Assembly: GCF_001544795.2 (NCBI RefSeq)
Contig: NZ_FCOI02000007.1
Location: forward strand, 124,001 to 188,000
DNA: 64,000 nt
Direction: 5' to 3'
Origin: Caballeronia temeraria
GTDB taxonomy: Bacteria > Pseudomonadota > Gammaproteobacteria > Burkholderiales > Burkholderiaceae
A model generated the notes under the pieces. It did not search any database. It was given only the letters and a program-made list of their open reading frames with translations, and was not told where the DNA came from. Position 1 is the first letter of the stretch. Each line of letters opens with the position of its first letter. Shown piece after piece: positions 30,280 through 37,699 of this stretch. A program made the position numbers and the translations under genes.

Positions 30280-30351
30280 GCGGCCGCGGCGCATGCATGA
30301 CGCGCCGCGGCCGCTGCTCAAACGAAAGCGCATGACGTGCGCTTCCGTTTG
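30280..30351. terminator. Two GC-rich hairpins between convergent aceA and uspA
   Basis: A perfect 13-bp stem (30280-30292 with 30302-30314) is followed by a 14-bp stem with one mismatch (30319-30332 with 30338-30351). Neither has a long T run, but they sit between two convergent stop codons and probably block transcription from both sides. Confidence 0.55.
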
Positions 30352-30355
30352 GGCA

Positions 30356-30790
30356 TCAACGGTAGACGATCACCGGAATCTTCGTATGCGTCAGCACGCG
30401 CTGCGTTTCGCTGCCGATTAGCAGGCTGCCGAGACCGCGCCGTCCGTGCGATGCCATCAGGATCACGTCGCAGCCATTTTGCTCGGCCGCCTCGATGATG
30501 CCGATATACGGCGCGGCATCGATACTCGTCACGCTCGAGCAAGGCACGCCGGCGCTCTCGGCGGCGCGCTCGACGGCGCGCAGGTGTTCGCGGGCTTCGT
30601 TCTCGGCGCGGGCGTGAAAGTCGTCGGGCGGCTCGACGGCGACATCGGCGAAAGGCGAATACGGATACTGAGGCAGGCACGCGTATGCCGTGATGCGCGC
30701 GCCGACGGACTGCGCGAGATCGATCGCGCCGTCGATGGCCTTTTGCGATAGCTCGGAGCCGTCGGTCGGCACGAGGATATGTTTGAACAT
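30356..30790 (-). CDS. Universal stress protein, UspA family
   Basis: A 144-residue single-domain Usp. It begins MFKHILVPTDGSELSQKAID with the ATP-binding Asp, and ends with MASHGRRGLGSLLIGSETQR, the G-x2-G-x9-G-(S/T) nucleotide loop, so it is of the ATP-binding type. It is convergent with aceA and downstream of a LysR gene on the same strand with a 151-bp gap. Its specific stress role is not visible. Confidence 0.93.
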   Translation of the reverse strand: MFKHILVPTDGSELSQKAIDGAIDLAQSVGARITAYACLPQYPYSPFADVAVEPPDDFHARAENEAREHLRAVERAAESAGVPCSSVTSIDAAPYIGIIEAAEQNGCDVILMASHGRRGLGSLLIGSETQRVLTHTKIPVIVYR

Positions 30791-30941
30791 GGCGTCCTCA
30801 CCGTGATGTGATGGTGCGTGATTCCATTGTAGTAACGGGGACGGAGGCAGAGCAATTTCGATTCATCCGCGCGGCGATCCGGCGCTCTTCCCGCGCGTAG
30901 GATTCCGAAATTTTCACGGCTCCGCCCGATCAGCCTCGCAG

Positions 30942-31844
30942 TCAGCCCCAATATCCCGTCGCGTTATACGTATGCTTGAGCAGATCGAGAAACAATCGCA
31001 CGCGCAACGGCAAATGCCGCCGCTGCGGAAACACGGCGTGAATGCCGATCGGCGGCGCGGCGAACGCATCGAGCACGCTCACGAGGCGGCCCGCGTCGAT
31101 GTCGTCGCCGACTTCCCACCAGGAGCGCCACGCGAGGCCGCGGCCTTCGAGACACCATTCGTGCAGCACGGCGCCGTCCGAGCATTCCATCGTGCCGGAG
31201 ACCTTGATCGTCACGACCTTGCCGTCCTGCTCGAAGACCCAGCCGCGCTGCTGATTCGCCGAGGCCCCGAGCGCGAGGCAATTGTGATGCGCGAGCGCGG
31301 CGAGATCGGCGGGTTCGCCGCGCTTGTCCAGATAGTCCGGCGACGCGACGCACACGCGCCGGTTCTCTCCGAGCTTCAGCGACACGAGCGACGAATCCGG
31401 CAGCTCGCCGAGACGCACGGCGCAATCGAAGCCCTCGTTGACGAGATCGACCATGCGATCCGTCAGATCGAGACTCACGGACACATCCGGATGCAACGTG
31501 GTGAATTTCGGCACGAGCGGCGCAACGTGAAGCCGCCCGAAACCCGCCGGCGCCGACACGCGCAAATGCCCGCTCGCCTTCACGCCGCCCGCCGACACGC
31601 TCGCCTCCGCGTTCTGCATGTCGTTGATGATGCGCTGGCAGTCCTCGAGAAACGCCGAGCCTTCGAACGTCAGCGTGATCCTGCGGGTCGTGCGCACGAG
31701 CAGTTTCACGCCGAGCCGCTCTTCGAGCGCGTCCAGCCTGCGTCCGATGACCGCCGGCGCGATGCCTTCCGCCTGCGCCGCCGCCGAGAGGCTGCCCTTC
31801 GCCGCGACCGAGGCGAAAGTTTCAATCTGCTTGAATCGATCCAT
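30942..31844 (-). CDS. LysR-family transcriptional regulator
   Basis: A 300-residue LysR-type regulator. The winged HTH lies at about residues 3-60 (FKQIETFASVAAKGSLSAAA, IGRRLDALEERLGVKLLVRT), followed by a periplasmic-binding-like effector domain. It belongs to the group with VRTTRRITLTFEG and DCAVRLGELPDSSL. It is divergent from the haloacid dehalogenase/aceB pair across 138 bp, so it may control them. The inducer is unknown. Confidence 0.92.
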   Translation of the reverse strand: MDRFKQIETFASVAAKGSLSAAAQAEGIAPAVIGRRLDALEERLGVKLLVRTTRRITLTFEGSAFLEDCQRIINDMQNAEASVSAGGVKASGHLRVSAPAGFGRLHVAPLVPKFTTLHPDVSVSLDLTDRMVDLVNEGFDCAVRLGELPDSSLVSLKLGENRRVCVASPDYLDKRGEPADLAALAHHNCLALGASANQQRGWVFEQDGKVVTIKVSGTMECSDGAVLHEWCLEGRGLAWRSWWEVGDDIDAGRLVSVLDAFAAPPIGIHAVFPQRRHLPLRVRLFLDLLKHTYNATGYWG

Positions 31845-31982
31845 GCGTGTTCGTCGTCAATATCGCTACTAAGGCACAGATTAGGTAAGTAAAAGTAAAA
31901 GATCAAGTGATGCTGCGGTGCTTTTTCCATCACTTAGATCACGAATACAATCGGTCCCGACCTCTAAACGGAGCGCAAGGCT

Positions 31983-32800
31983 ATGTCGGCCATAACGACA
32001 CACGCATCGTCCATCGAATTGTCCAGGCTTCCCCGCGCAGTCATCTTCGACGCTTACGGCACGCTCTTCGACGTCCATTCGGTCGTCGCGGCGGCCGAGC
32101 AGCTTTTTCCCGGCCACGGCGACGCGCTCTCGAAGCTCTGGCGCCGCAAGCAGATCAATACACGCAGTTGCGCTCGCTCGCCGATCCGTCGGGCGCGCAT
32201 TACGAGCCGTTCTGGACAATCACGATCGATGCGCTGCGCCACGCAGCCGCGCGCCTGAAACTCGCCGACGCGCTCACGAGCGCCGCCGAGAAGCGCCTGA
32301 TGGACGAATACGCGTGCCTTTCCGCGTTTCCCGACACGTTGCCCGCGCTCAGATCGTTGCGCGATGCCCTCGGCGTTCCCCTCGCGATTCTGTCGAACGG
32401 CAATCCGCCGATGCTCGACATCGCCGTGAAAAGCGCCGGCATGACTGGGCTTTTCGATCATGTGCTGTCCGTCGATGCCGCGCGCGCCTACAAGCCCGCG
32501 CCCGCCGCCTACGCGCTCGGCACGCATGCCTTCGACGCCGCCGCGCGCGACATCGTGTTCGCATCGAGCAACGGCTGGAACGTGGCCGGCGCAACGTGGT
32601 TCGGCTACACGACTTTCTGGATCAACCGCGCCGCGCTGCCGCTCGAGGAACTCGGCGTCGCGCCGCACGGCAGCGGCCGCGGCATGGCCGATCTCATCGC
32701 TTTCATCGAAGACGGCGCGGCGCGCAGCCGCAAGACAGGCAGCGCGCGCGCCGGCCGCCGTTTCATCGCTTCAAGCAAAACCACTAGCAAAACCGTCTGA
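31983..32800 (+). pseudogene. Haloacid dehalogenase type II, frameshifted
   Basis: L-2-haloacid dehalogenases hydrolyse short 2-haloacids. Motif I IFDAYGTLFDVHSVV (Asp23) and LWRRKQI lie in the first frame, up to 32156. The rest, starting YTQLRSLADPSGAHYEPFW and going on to LSNGNPPML, YKPAPAAYALG and the motif IV region SSNGWNVAGATWFGY, lies in the -1 frame. One missing base near 32156/32157 (ATC-AA-TAC where ATC-GAA-TAC would keep frame) explains this. The repaired protein would be 272 residues. Motif IV has Asn where family members usually have Asp (SSNxWD), a second sign of decay. It is 18 bp upstream of aceB. Confidence 0.8.
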
Positions 32801-32818
32801 CCGACCAAGGAGAAAACC

Positions 32819-34429
32819 ATGACGCATCCATCGAATCCGCTTTCGCTTCCGAAAGGCATGGCAATCTCGGCCGACTTCAAGCCCGGCTACGAGACCATCC
32901 TGACGCCCGAAGCGCTCGCGTTCGTCGCGTCGCTGCATCGCCAGTTCGAGCCGCGCCGCCAGCAACTGCTCGGCGCGCGCGTCGAGCGCACGAAGCGCCT
33001 CGACGCGGGCGAGCGCCCGAACTTTCTCGAAGAAACGAAATCGATCCGCGATGGCGACTGGAAAGTCGCGCCGCTGCCGAAAGATCTGCAATGCCGCCGT
33101 GTCGAGATCACCGGTCCTGTCGAGCGCAAGATGATCATCAACGCGCTCAACTCCGGCGCGGATTCGTACATGACGGACTTCGAGGATTCGAACGCGCCGA
33201 ACTGGGACAACCAGATCGTCGGCCAGATGAACCTGAAGGAAGCCGTGCGCCGCACGATTTCGCTCGAGCAAAACGGCAAGTCGTACACGCTCAACGACAA
33301 GATCGCGACGCTGATCGTGCGTCCGCGCGGCTGGCATCTCGATGAAAAGCACGTCACCGTCGATGGTCAGCGCGTGTCCGGCGGCGTCTTCGACTTCGCG
33401 CTCTTCCTGTTCCACAACGCGAAGGAGCTGATCGCACGCGGCAGCGGCCCGTACTTCTATCTGCCGAAGATGGAAAGCCATCTCGAAGCGCGTCTGTGGA
33501 ACGACATCTTCGTCGCGGCGCAGGAAGGCGTGGGCATTCCGCGCGGCACGATTCGCGCGACGGTGCTCGTCGAAACGATTCTCGCCGCGTTCGAGATGGA
33601 CGAAATCCTGTACGAGCTGCGCGAACATAGCTCGGGCCTCAACGCGGGCCGCTGGGACTACATTTTCTCGGCGATCAAGAAGTTCAAGAACGACACGGAC
33701 TTCTGTCTCGCCGACCGCGCGAAGATCACGATGACCTCGCCTTTCATGCGCGCCTACGCGCTCGAACTGCTGAAGACCTGCCACAAGCGCAACGCGCCGG
33801 CGATCGGCGGCATGTCCGCTTTGATTCCGATCAAGAACGATCCGGCCGCGAACGACCGCGCGATGGGCGGCGTGCGTTCCGACAAGGCGCGCGACGCCGG
33901 CGACGGCTACGACGGCGGCTGGGTCGCGCATCCGGGCCTCGTGCCGCTCGCGATGGAAGAGTTCGTGAAGGTGCTCGGCGACAAGCCGAACCAGATCGAA
34001 AAGCAGCGCACCGACGTGCAGGTGACCGCGCACGATCTGCTCGATTTCCGTCCGGAAGAGCCGATCACCGAAGCGGGTCTGCGCAACAATGTGAACGTCG
34101 GCGTCCACTATCTCGGTTCGTGGCTCGCGGGCAATGGCTGCGTGCCGATCCACAATCTGATGGAAGACGCGGCGACCGCCGAAATCTCGCGCTCGCAGGT
34201 GTGGCAATGGATCCGCTCGCCGAAGGGCAAGCTCGACGATGGCCGCAAGGTCACGGCCGCGATGGTGCGCGACATCACCATCGACGAACTGGAGAAGGTG
34301 AAGCAGGCCATCGGCGCATCGGGCGCGGATACGAAGCCGTATGAACGCGCGGCGAAAATCTTCGAGGACATGTCGACATCGGCGCAATTCACCGAGTTTC
34401 TGACGCTGCCGCTGTACGAGGAAATCTGA
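32819..34429 (+). CDS. aceB: Malate synthase A
   Basis: AceB condenses glyoxylate with acetyl-CoA to malate. The 536-residue length and N-terminus fit isoform A rather than the larger GlcB. Motifs: SYMTDFEDSNAPNWDNQIVG, LIVRPRGWHLDEKHVTVDG with the catalytic Arg region, VLVETILAAFEMDEILYELR and GRWDYIFSAIKKF. An AAGGAG site lies seven bases before the ATG. It follows a broken dehalogenase gene and ends before a strong symmetrical terminator. With aceA it completes the glyoxylate bypass. Confidence 0.97.
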   Translation: MTHPSNPLSLPKGMAISADFKPGYETILTPEALAFVASLHRQFEPRRQQLLGARVERTKRLDAGERPNFLEETKSIRDGDWKVAPLPKDLQCRRVEITGPVERKMIINALNSGADSYMTDFEDSNAPNWDNQIVGQMNLKEAVRRTISLEQNGKSYTLNDKIATLIVRPRGWHLDEKHVTVDGQRVSGGVFDFALFLFHNAKELIARGSGPYFYLPKMESHLEARLWNDIFVAAQEGVGIPRGTIRATVLVETILAAFEMDEILYELREHSSGLNAGRWDYIFSAIKKFKNDTDFCLADRAKITMTSPFMRAYALELLKTCHKRNAPAIGGMSALIPIKNDPAANDRAMGGVRSDKARDAGDGYDGGWVAHPGLVPLAMEEFVKVLGDKPNQIEKQRTDVQVTAHDLLDFRPEEPITEAGLRNNVNVGVHYLGSWLAGNGCVPIHNLMEDAATAEISRSQVWQWIRSPKGKLDDGRKVTAAMVRDITIDELEKVKQAIGASGADTKPYERAAKIFEDMSTSAQFTEFLTLPLYEEI

Positions 34430-34456
34430 TCGTTTCGCTTCGGTTCACGCACCACG

Positions 34457-34482
34457 AAAAAACGGCCTGCAGGCCGTTTTTT
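34457..34482 (+). terminator. Symmetrical Rho-independent terminator after aceB
   Basis: Perfect 11-bp arms with six A's on one side and six T's on the other, core ACGGCC-TGCA-GGCCGT, 27 bp after the aceB stop. It can work in both directions. Confidence 0.92.
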
Positions 34483-34582
34483 CGTCTGGCGCGCCTCATG
34501 GATCGCGCACGGCGTGTGCTACATTGCGCATCGTCTTTTCAACGATTCAACCGTGGAGCGCACTCAGCGTGCGAACGACAGC

Positions 34583-34843
34583 ATGAGCAATATCCAGCTC
34601 GATATCGAATGGACCGAAGCGGCATCGCGCAAGATCGAAAAACTGATGCCGCGCAACGTGAACAAGGACTCGTATCTGGCGCTGCCGCCCGTCGAATGCC
34701 TGCCGATGGAAGGCGACGTGCTCTTTCTCGGACCGTCCGGCAAGCAGCAGCCGTTTATCGTCGCGGAGCGCCAGTATCACCATGACGGCGACGCCGACTG
34801 GACCATCATCCTGATCCTCGACGTCCCGCACGAAACGCACTAA
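34583..34843 (+). CDS. Small hypothetical protein (86 aa)
   Basis: I cannot name this protein. It begins MSNIQLDIEWTEAASRKIEK and continues VECLPMEGDVLFLGPSGKQQ and ERQYHHDGDADWTIILILDV, a mostly beta, soluble, compact domain with good codon use. There is no signal peptide. The frame opens 69 bp earlier, but the ATG at 34583 starts the folded-looking part. It is convergent with the monooxygenase gene with a 15-bp gap. Confidence 0.75.
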   Translation: MSNIQLDIEWTEAASRKIEKLMPRNVNKDSYLALPPVECLPMEGDVLFLGPSGKQQPFIVAERQYHHDGDADWTIILILDVPHETH

Positions 34844-34858
34844 AGACGGTTTCGACCG

Positions 34859-35149
34859 TCAGAGAATCTTGCTCGCGACACGGACCTCGCCGTGCTCGCA
34901 CAAGTCCGGCGACCTGGCGCGAAACGCCTGAATATGCGCTGTTTCGCCGTGCTTCGCGAGCGCGGCCTCGCTTTCCCAGCGTTCGACGAAGATAAAGCGC
35001 CGCGGCTCCTTGATGTCGCGGTGCAAGTCGTATTGCAACGCACCCGCTTCCTTGCGCGTCGGCTCGACGTTCGCTTCCAGCACTTGCCTCAGTTCCTCTT
35101 CCTTGCCCGGCTTGGCGACAAAAATAGCGACGACCGCAACTTCCGACAT
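34859..35149 (-). CDS. Antibiotic biosynthesis monooxygenase (ABM) domain protein, YgiN-like
   Basis: A 96-residue ferredoxin-like ABM-domain protein of the YgiN quinol-monooxygenase type. Typical elements are AVVAIFVAKPGKEEELRQVL, then EAGALQYDLHRD, and RFIFVERWESEAALAKHGET with the conserved FVERWES...H pattern. It is cytosolic, usually a dimer. Annotated roles for such proteins (quinol oxidation, heme or polyketide chemistry) are not testable here. The frame extends upstream to 35404 without family character. Confidence 0.88.
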   Translation of the reverse strand: MSEVAVVAIFVAKPGKEEELRQVLEANVEPTRKEAGALQYDLHRDIKEPRRFIFVERWESEAALAKHGETAHIQAFRARSPDLCEHGEVRVASKIL

Positions 35150-35235
35150 GAACGTTCTCCTGTTTTCACTGAAACGATGAAAGCAGGAGCATAACCGTGC
35201 ATCGCCCATATCGCCGAAACGCCGATGAGCGGGCC

Positions 35236-35400
35236 AAAGAAAAAGCCCGCGTTCCAAGCGAAACGCGGGCAAAAACCGTCGCCCTACGAGGATAGGCGAC
35301 GGGGCCATCGGGGTTCGCGCGTGGCGAACCAATCGTCTGTTTAACCGGTGCAACGAGCCGGATGAGCGCGCTTTGAAGAACTTCGGGCGGGTGAATTTCG
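35236..35400 (-). ncRNA. Candidate structured small RNA or attenuator with tandem terminators
   Basis: On the minus strand three hairpins follow each other: GGTTCGC/GCGAACC (35330-35312), then CCGTCGCC/GGCGACGG (35302-35276) directly followed by TTTTT, then GCCCGCGTT/AACGCGGGC (35270-35245) followed by TTTTTCTTT. It lies downstream of bamC, which has its own terminator at 35555-35584, and 90 bp upstream of the ABM gene, so neither gene's end explains it. It could be an independent sRNA or an ABM-gene leader. The 5' end is a guess. I match no known RNA family. Confidence 0.45.
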
Positions 35401-35554
35401 CCATTGATGCAATGTACTGTTTGCGCGCCCATTTCTATAAGCTTTTGCGCACATTTCCCGATCGAAAGAATTGTCTGCGCAATTCTTACTCATGGCTCGC
35501 ATTTCCGTGCACGCTGAAAAAATCGTTTGCGAGGCATCATGCGCGCGACGGCAT

Positions 35555-35584
35555 AAAAAAACCGCCTCGCGTAGGAGGCGGTTT
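35555..35584 (-). terminator. Rho-independent terminator of bamC
   Basis: Perfect 10-bp stem (35559-35568 with 35575-35584), loop of six, followed on the minus strand by a seven-T run. It starts 24 bp after the bamC stop. Confidence 0.9.
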
Positions 35585-35607
35585 CTGCGGGATCGGCTCG
35601 AAGAAAA

Positions 35608-36819
35608 TCAGCTGATCTGGTCGGCGAGCAGCGCCATGATCTGGCGCGCTTGCGGCGAGGAATCGACCGCGCCCTTGTCGTCGACGATCGCGATGCGCGT
35701 CTGCTGCTCGGTCACTGCGCGCACGTTGATCTGATACTGCTTCGCCTTCATTTCCTTGCGGCCATGAAATACCTGGCTCCAGAAACCCTGTTCCGCCGAC
35801 GACTTGTCCGTCGGATCGACGTAGCGCACGTAGTAGACGCCCTTGTTGCGGTCGCGGTCGTCCACCGTGAAGTTGGCGCGATCGAGCGCATTGCCTACGC
35901 GCAGCCAGGCGCGGTCGTAGGCTTCGGGCAAGGTCAGTTCCGACGACGAGGCTTCGGGCACGACTTCGTTGCGGATCGGCGTATTGCCCGCGTTCACGAC
36001 GTTCTGCGCCGCAACCGATGCCGCCTTCGGATCGCCGCCCTTCGCGGCTTGCGCGCCCGCAGCTCCGGCGGCAGCCGGGGCATCGAGCGGCGTGGCGCCA
36101 CCGGACGCACTGCGCTGATCTGCCTGCGCGAGCGAGGACATCAGGCGCTTCAGGTATTCGTTCTCGAGCGCCGGATCGTTCGGGCGCGCCTGCCACTGGC
36201 TCGTGTCGTTGTTCACGCCGGTCAGCGCCTCGCGCATGCCCTTCTGGCTGATGAACACGTACGTGCCGCCGCTCGGCGCCTTTTCGAGACGCGTGCGGTA
36301 TTTGTTGCGCTCGGCGGTCACATATGAGTTGCCGGTCGCCTTGGCGAGCGTGTCGCGGATCAGGCCGTCGGAAATCTGCGGATGGGTTTCGTTCCAGTCC
36401 GTTTCCATCACGCCCTTGTCGCGCTGATCGACGACGAGCAGAAAGCCCTGTTCCTGCCAGAAGCGGCGAATCTGCGGCCACACCTGATCGGGCGTCTTGC
36501 CGTCGACGACGAGCCAGCGCTCGGTGCCGTCGCGCTGAATGCGCATGCCCGACACCGGCGGAACCACCGTGGGTGCGTTCGGTGCGACTTTCTGGATCTG
36601 CTGCAGATCGGACAGCGATGCCTGACCGCCCTGCGGCGGCAGCGAACGCTGGTCGGCCGCTTCGTCGAGCAGGTTCGGCGGAACGGCGAGAGACACCTGT
36701 TTCGAACGCTGATCGCTCTTGTAGTTGAACGCATTGGGATTGGTGGAACCACATCCCGCCACGATTCCGGCCACCGCGAAAAGCGCAGCCATCCGCTTCG
36801 TTACACGAAAATCTGTCAT
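35608..36819 (-). CDS. bamC: Outer membrane assembly lipoprotein BamC
   Basis: BamC is a lipoprotein of the BAM complex that inserts beta-barrel proteins into the outer membrane. The 403-residue protein has a signal peptide (MTDFRVTKRMAALFAVAGIV) and lipobox VAGC with the lipidated Cys23. A disordered N-terminal lasso (KSDQRSKQVSLAVPPNLL) and two helix-grip domains (RWLVVDGKTPDQVWPQIRRF; LPEAYDRAWLRVGNALDRA) follow, separated by an Ala/Gly-rich linker near 240-280. The Ala-rich linker is longer than in E. coli. No dapA gene sits upstream as it often does. Confidence 0.93.
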   Translation of the reverse strand: MTDFRVTKRMAALFAVAGIVAGCGSTNPNAFNYKSDQRSKQVSLAVPPNLLDEAADQRSLPPQGGQASLSDLQQIQKVAPNAPTVVPPVSGMRIQRDGTERWLVVDGKTPDQVWPQIRRFWQEQGFLLVVDQRDKGVMETDWNETHPQISDGLIRDTLAKATGNSYVTAERNKYRTRLEKAPSGGTYVFISQKGMREALTGVNNDTSQWQARPNDPALENEYLKRLMSSLAQADQRSASGGATPLDAPAAAGAAGAQAAKGGDPKAASVAAQNVVNAGNTPIRNEVVPEASSSELTLPEAYDRAWLRVGNALDRANFTVDDRDRNKGVYYVRYVDPTDKSSAEQGFWSQVFHGRKEMKAKQYQINVRAVTEQQTRIAIVDDKGAVDSSPQARQIMALLADQIS

Positions 36820-37237
36820 TTGGAAAAGTCCTTCCGCTACGCCACGGGCGTTCTTCCGTGGATCAACCCGTTATTTTACCGGTCCAGCCGTGCGCCGTGA
36901 AAAAAAGAGGTCCGGGCGGCCTCCGGCGACCGTCGCGGCGTGCCCTTTCTGAACGTTGCCTTTCGTCGGATTAAGCAGATTACACGCAGCGAAAACGGCA
37001 CCGCTTCAAAGTGTATTGAAGCCGCTTCGGATCGATTTGACAATTTTTGACAATTACCAAAACTGGCAATTCGATCTTTCGGTCATCGCAAGGTACTGAT
37101 TCACCACGACATTTCTCTTCTCTGCCGCAAAACGGGCTGAATCGCCGCAACACATTCGCACGTATCGCTTCGTTCCGACTTCCTCTTAAAATTCCATCTC
37201 GAAAATAAGAATAGTCCTAATTAACGGAGAGAAAGCA
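36820..37237. promoter_or_regulatory. 418-bp divergent control region bamC / DUF2844
   Basis: An AT-richer region with no gene. TTGACAATT occurs twice with a 10-bp period (37037-37045 and 37047-37055), and a related TGGCAATT lies at 37064-37071. An AT-rich dyad-like motif at 37202-37223 lies just before the DUF2844 ribosome-binding site and has a near-copy at 47632-47653. Confidence 0.45.
37202..37223. promoter_or_regulatory. AT-rich 22-bp motif before the DUF2844 gene (copy 1)
   Basis: Read on the minus strand it contains TTAGGACTATTCTTAT, an imperfect dyad of the TTAGGA-N3-TCTTA kind. It matches 47632-47653 at 19 of 22 positions. It lies 15-36 bp upstream of the GTG start, so it could be an operator overlapping the transcript start. 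Confidence 0.45.
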
Positions 37238-37699
37238 GTGGAAAAAATCAGAATTCCTCATTACGTGGCGACCTGCCTGGGTGTCTTCGTGATGGGCGCA
37301 TCGGCGTGTGCCCATGCGCAACTCGGCACGACCGGGGCCGCCGCGGCCGGAACGCAAGGCGATGTCGTGCATCAGGCGCAGGGCGGACTCGTGCAATACC
37401 ACGAAACGACCGACGCCAACGGCATCGTCGTGCGTGAATACGTCGATTCGAGCGGCACAGTGTACGCCGTGTCCTGGCGCGGTCCGGCGATGCCGGATGT
37501 CCAGTCGCTGCTCGGCGGCTACTTCGAGACGTTCCGGCAAGGCGCGAACGCATCGGCCGGCGATGCGGGACTGCACACGTCGCGCGTCGCGAGCGGCGAT
37601 CTCGTCGTCGAAAATCGCATGAGGCTGCGGGAATTCACCGGCCGCGCCTGGCTCGTGAGCGCGTTGCCGCCGGGCGTGACGTCGACGGACATCCAGTGA
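37238..37699 (+). CDS. DUF2844 secreted protein
   Basis: A 153-residue exported protein of a family of unknown function. It has a Sec signal peptide (MEKIRIPHYVATCLGVFVMG) ending in AHA-Q, with predicted cleavage near 27/28. A beta-rich mature part follows: GLVQYHETTDANGIVVREYV, GTVYAVSWRGPAMPDVQSLL, and VENRMRLREFTGRAWLVSA. The start is GTG at 37238 with GGAGAGAAAG upstream. Its TGA overlaps the GTG of the next gene (GTGA), so it is coupled to the DUF3443 lipoprotein gene, a pairing I associate with Burkholderiaceae. Both products should reach the periplasm or envelope. Confidence 0.85.
   Translation: MEKIRIPHYVATCLGVFVMGASACAHAQLGTTGAAAAGTQGDVVHQAQGGLVQYHETTDANGIVVREYVDSSGTVYAVSWRGPAMPDVQSLLGGYFETFRQGANASAGDAGLHTSRVASGDLVVENRMRLREFTGRAWLVSALPPGVTSTDIQ

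Larger units (their letters stand above)
35150..35607. other. 458-bp gene-free region between the ABM gene and bamC
   Basis: No convincing coding frame. The left half holds three consecutive minus-strand stem-loops, two with U runs (see the candidate ncRNA). The right end holds the bamC terminator. The 35400-35550 part is less GC-rich than the surroundings and contains the near-palindromic GAATTGTCTGCGCAATTC. Confidence 0.5.

Noticed and set aside
35236-35400. Candidate RNA considered as 6S RNA or a known riboswitch
   Set aside because: The hairpin layout does not resemble the long closed stem and central bubble of 6S RNA, and I match no riboswitch consensus; left unassigned.
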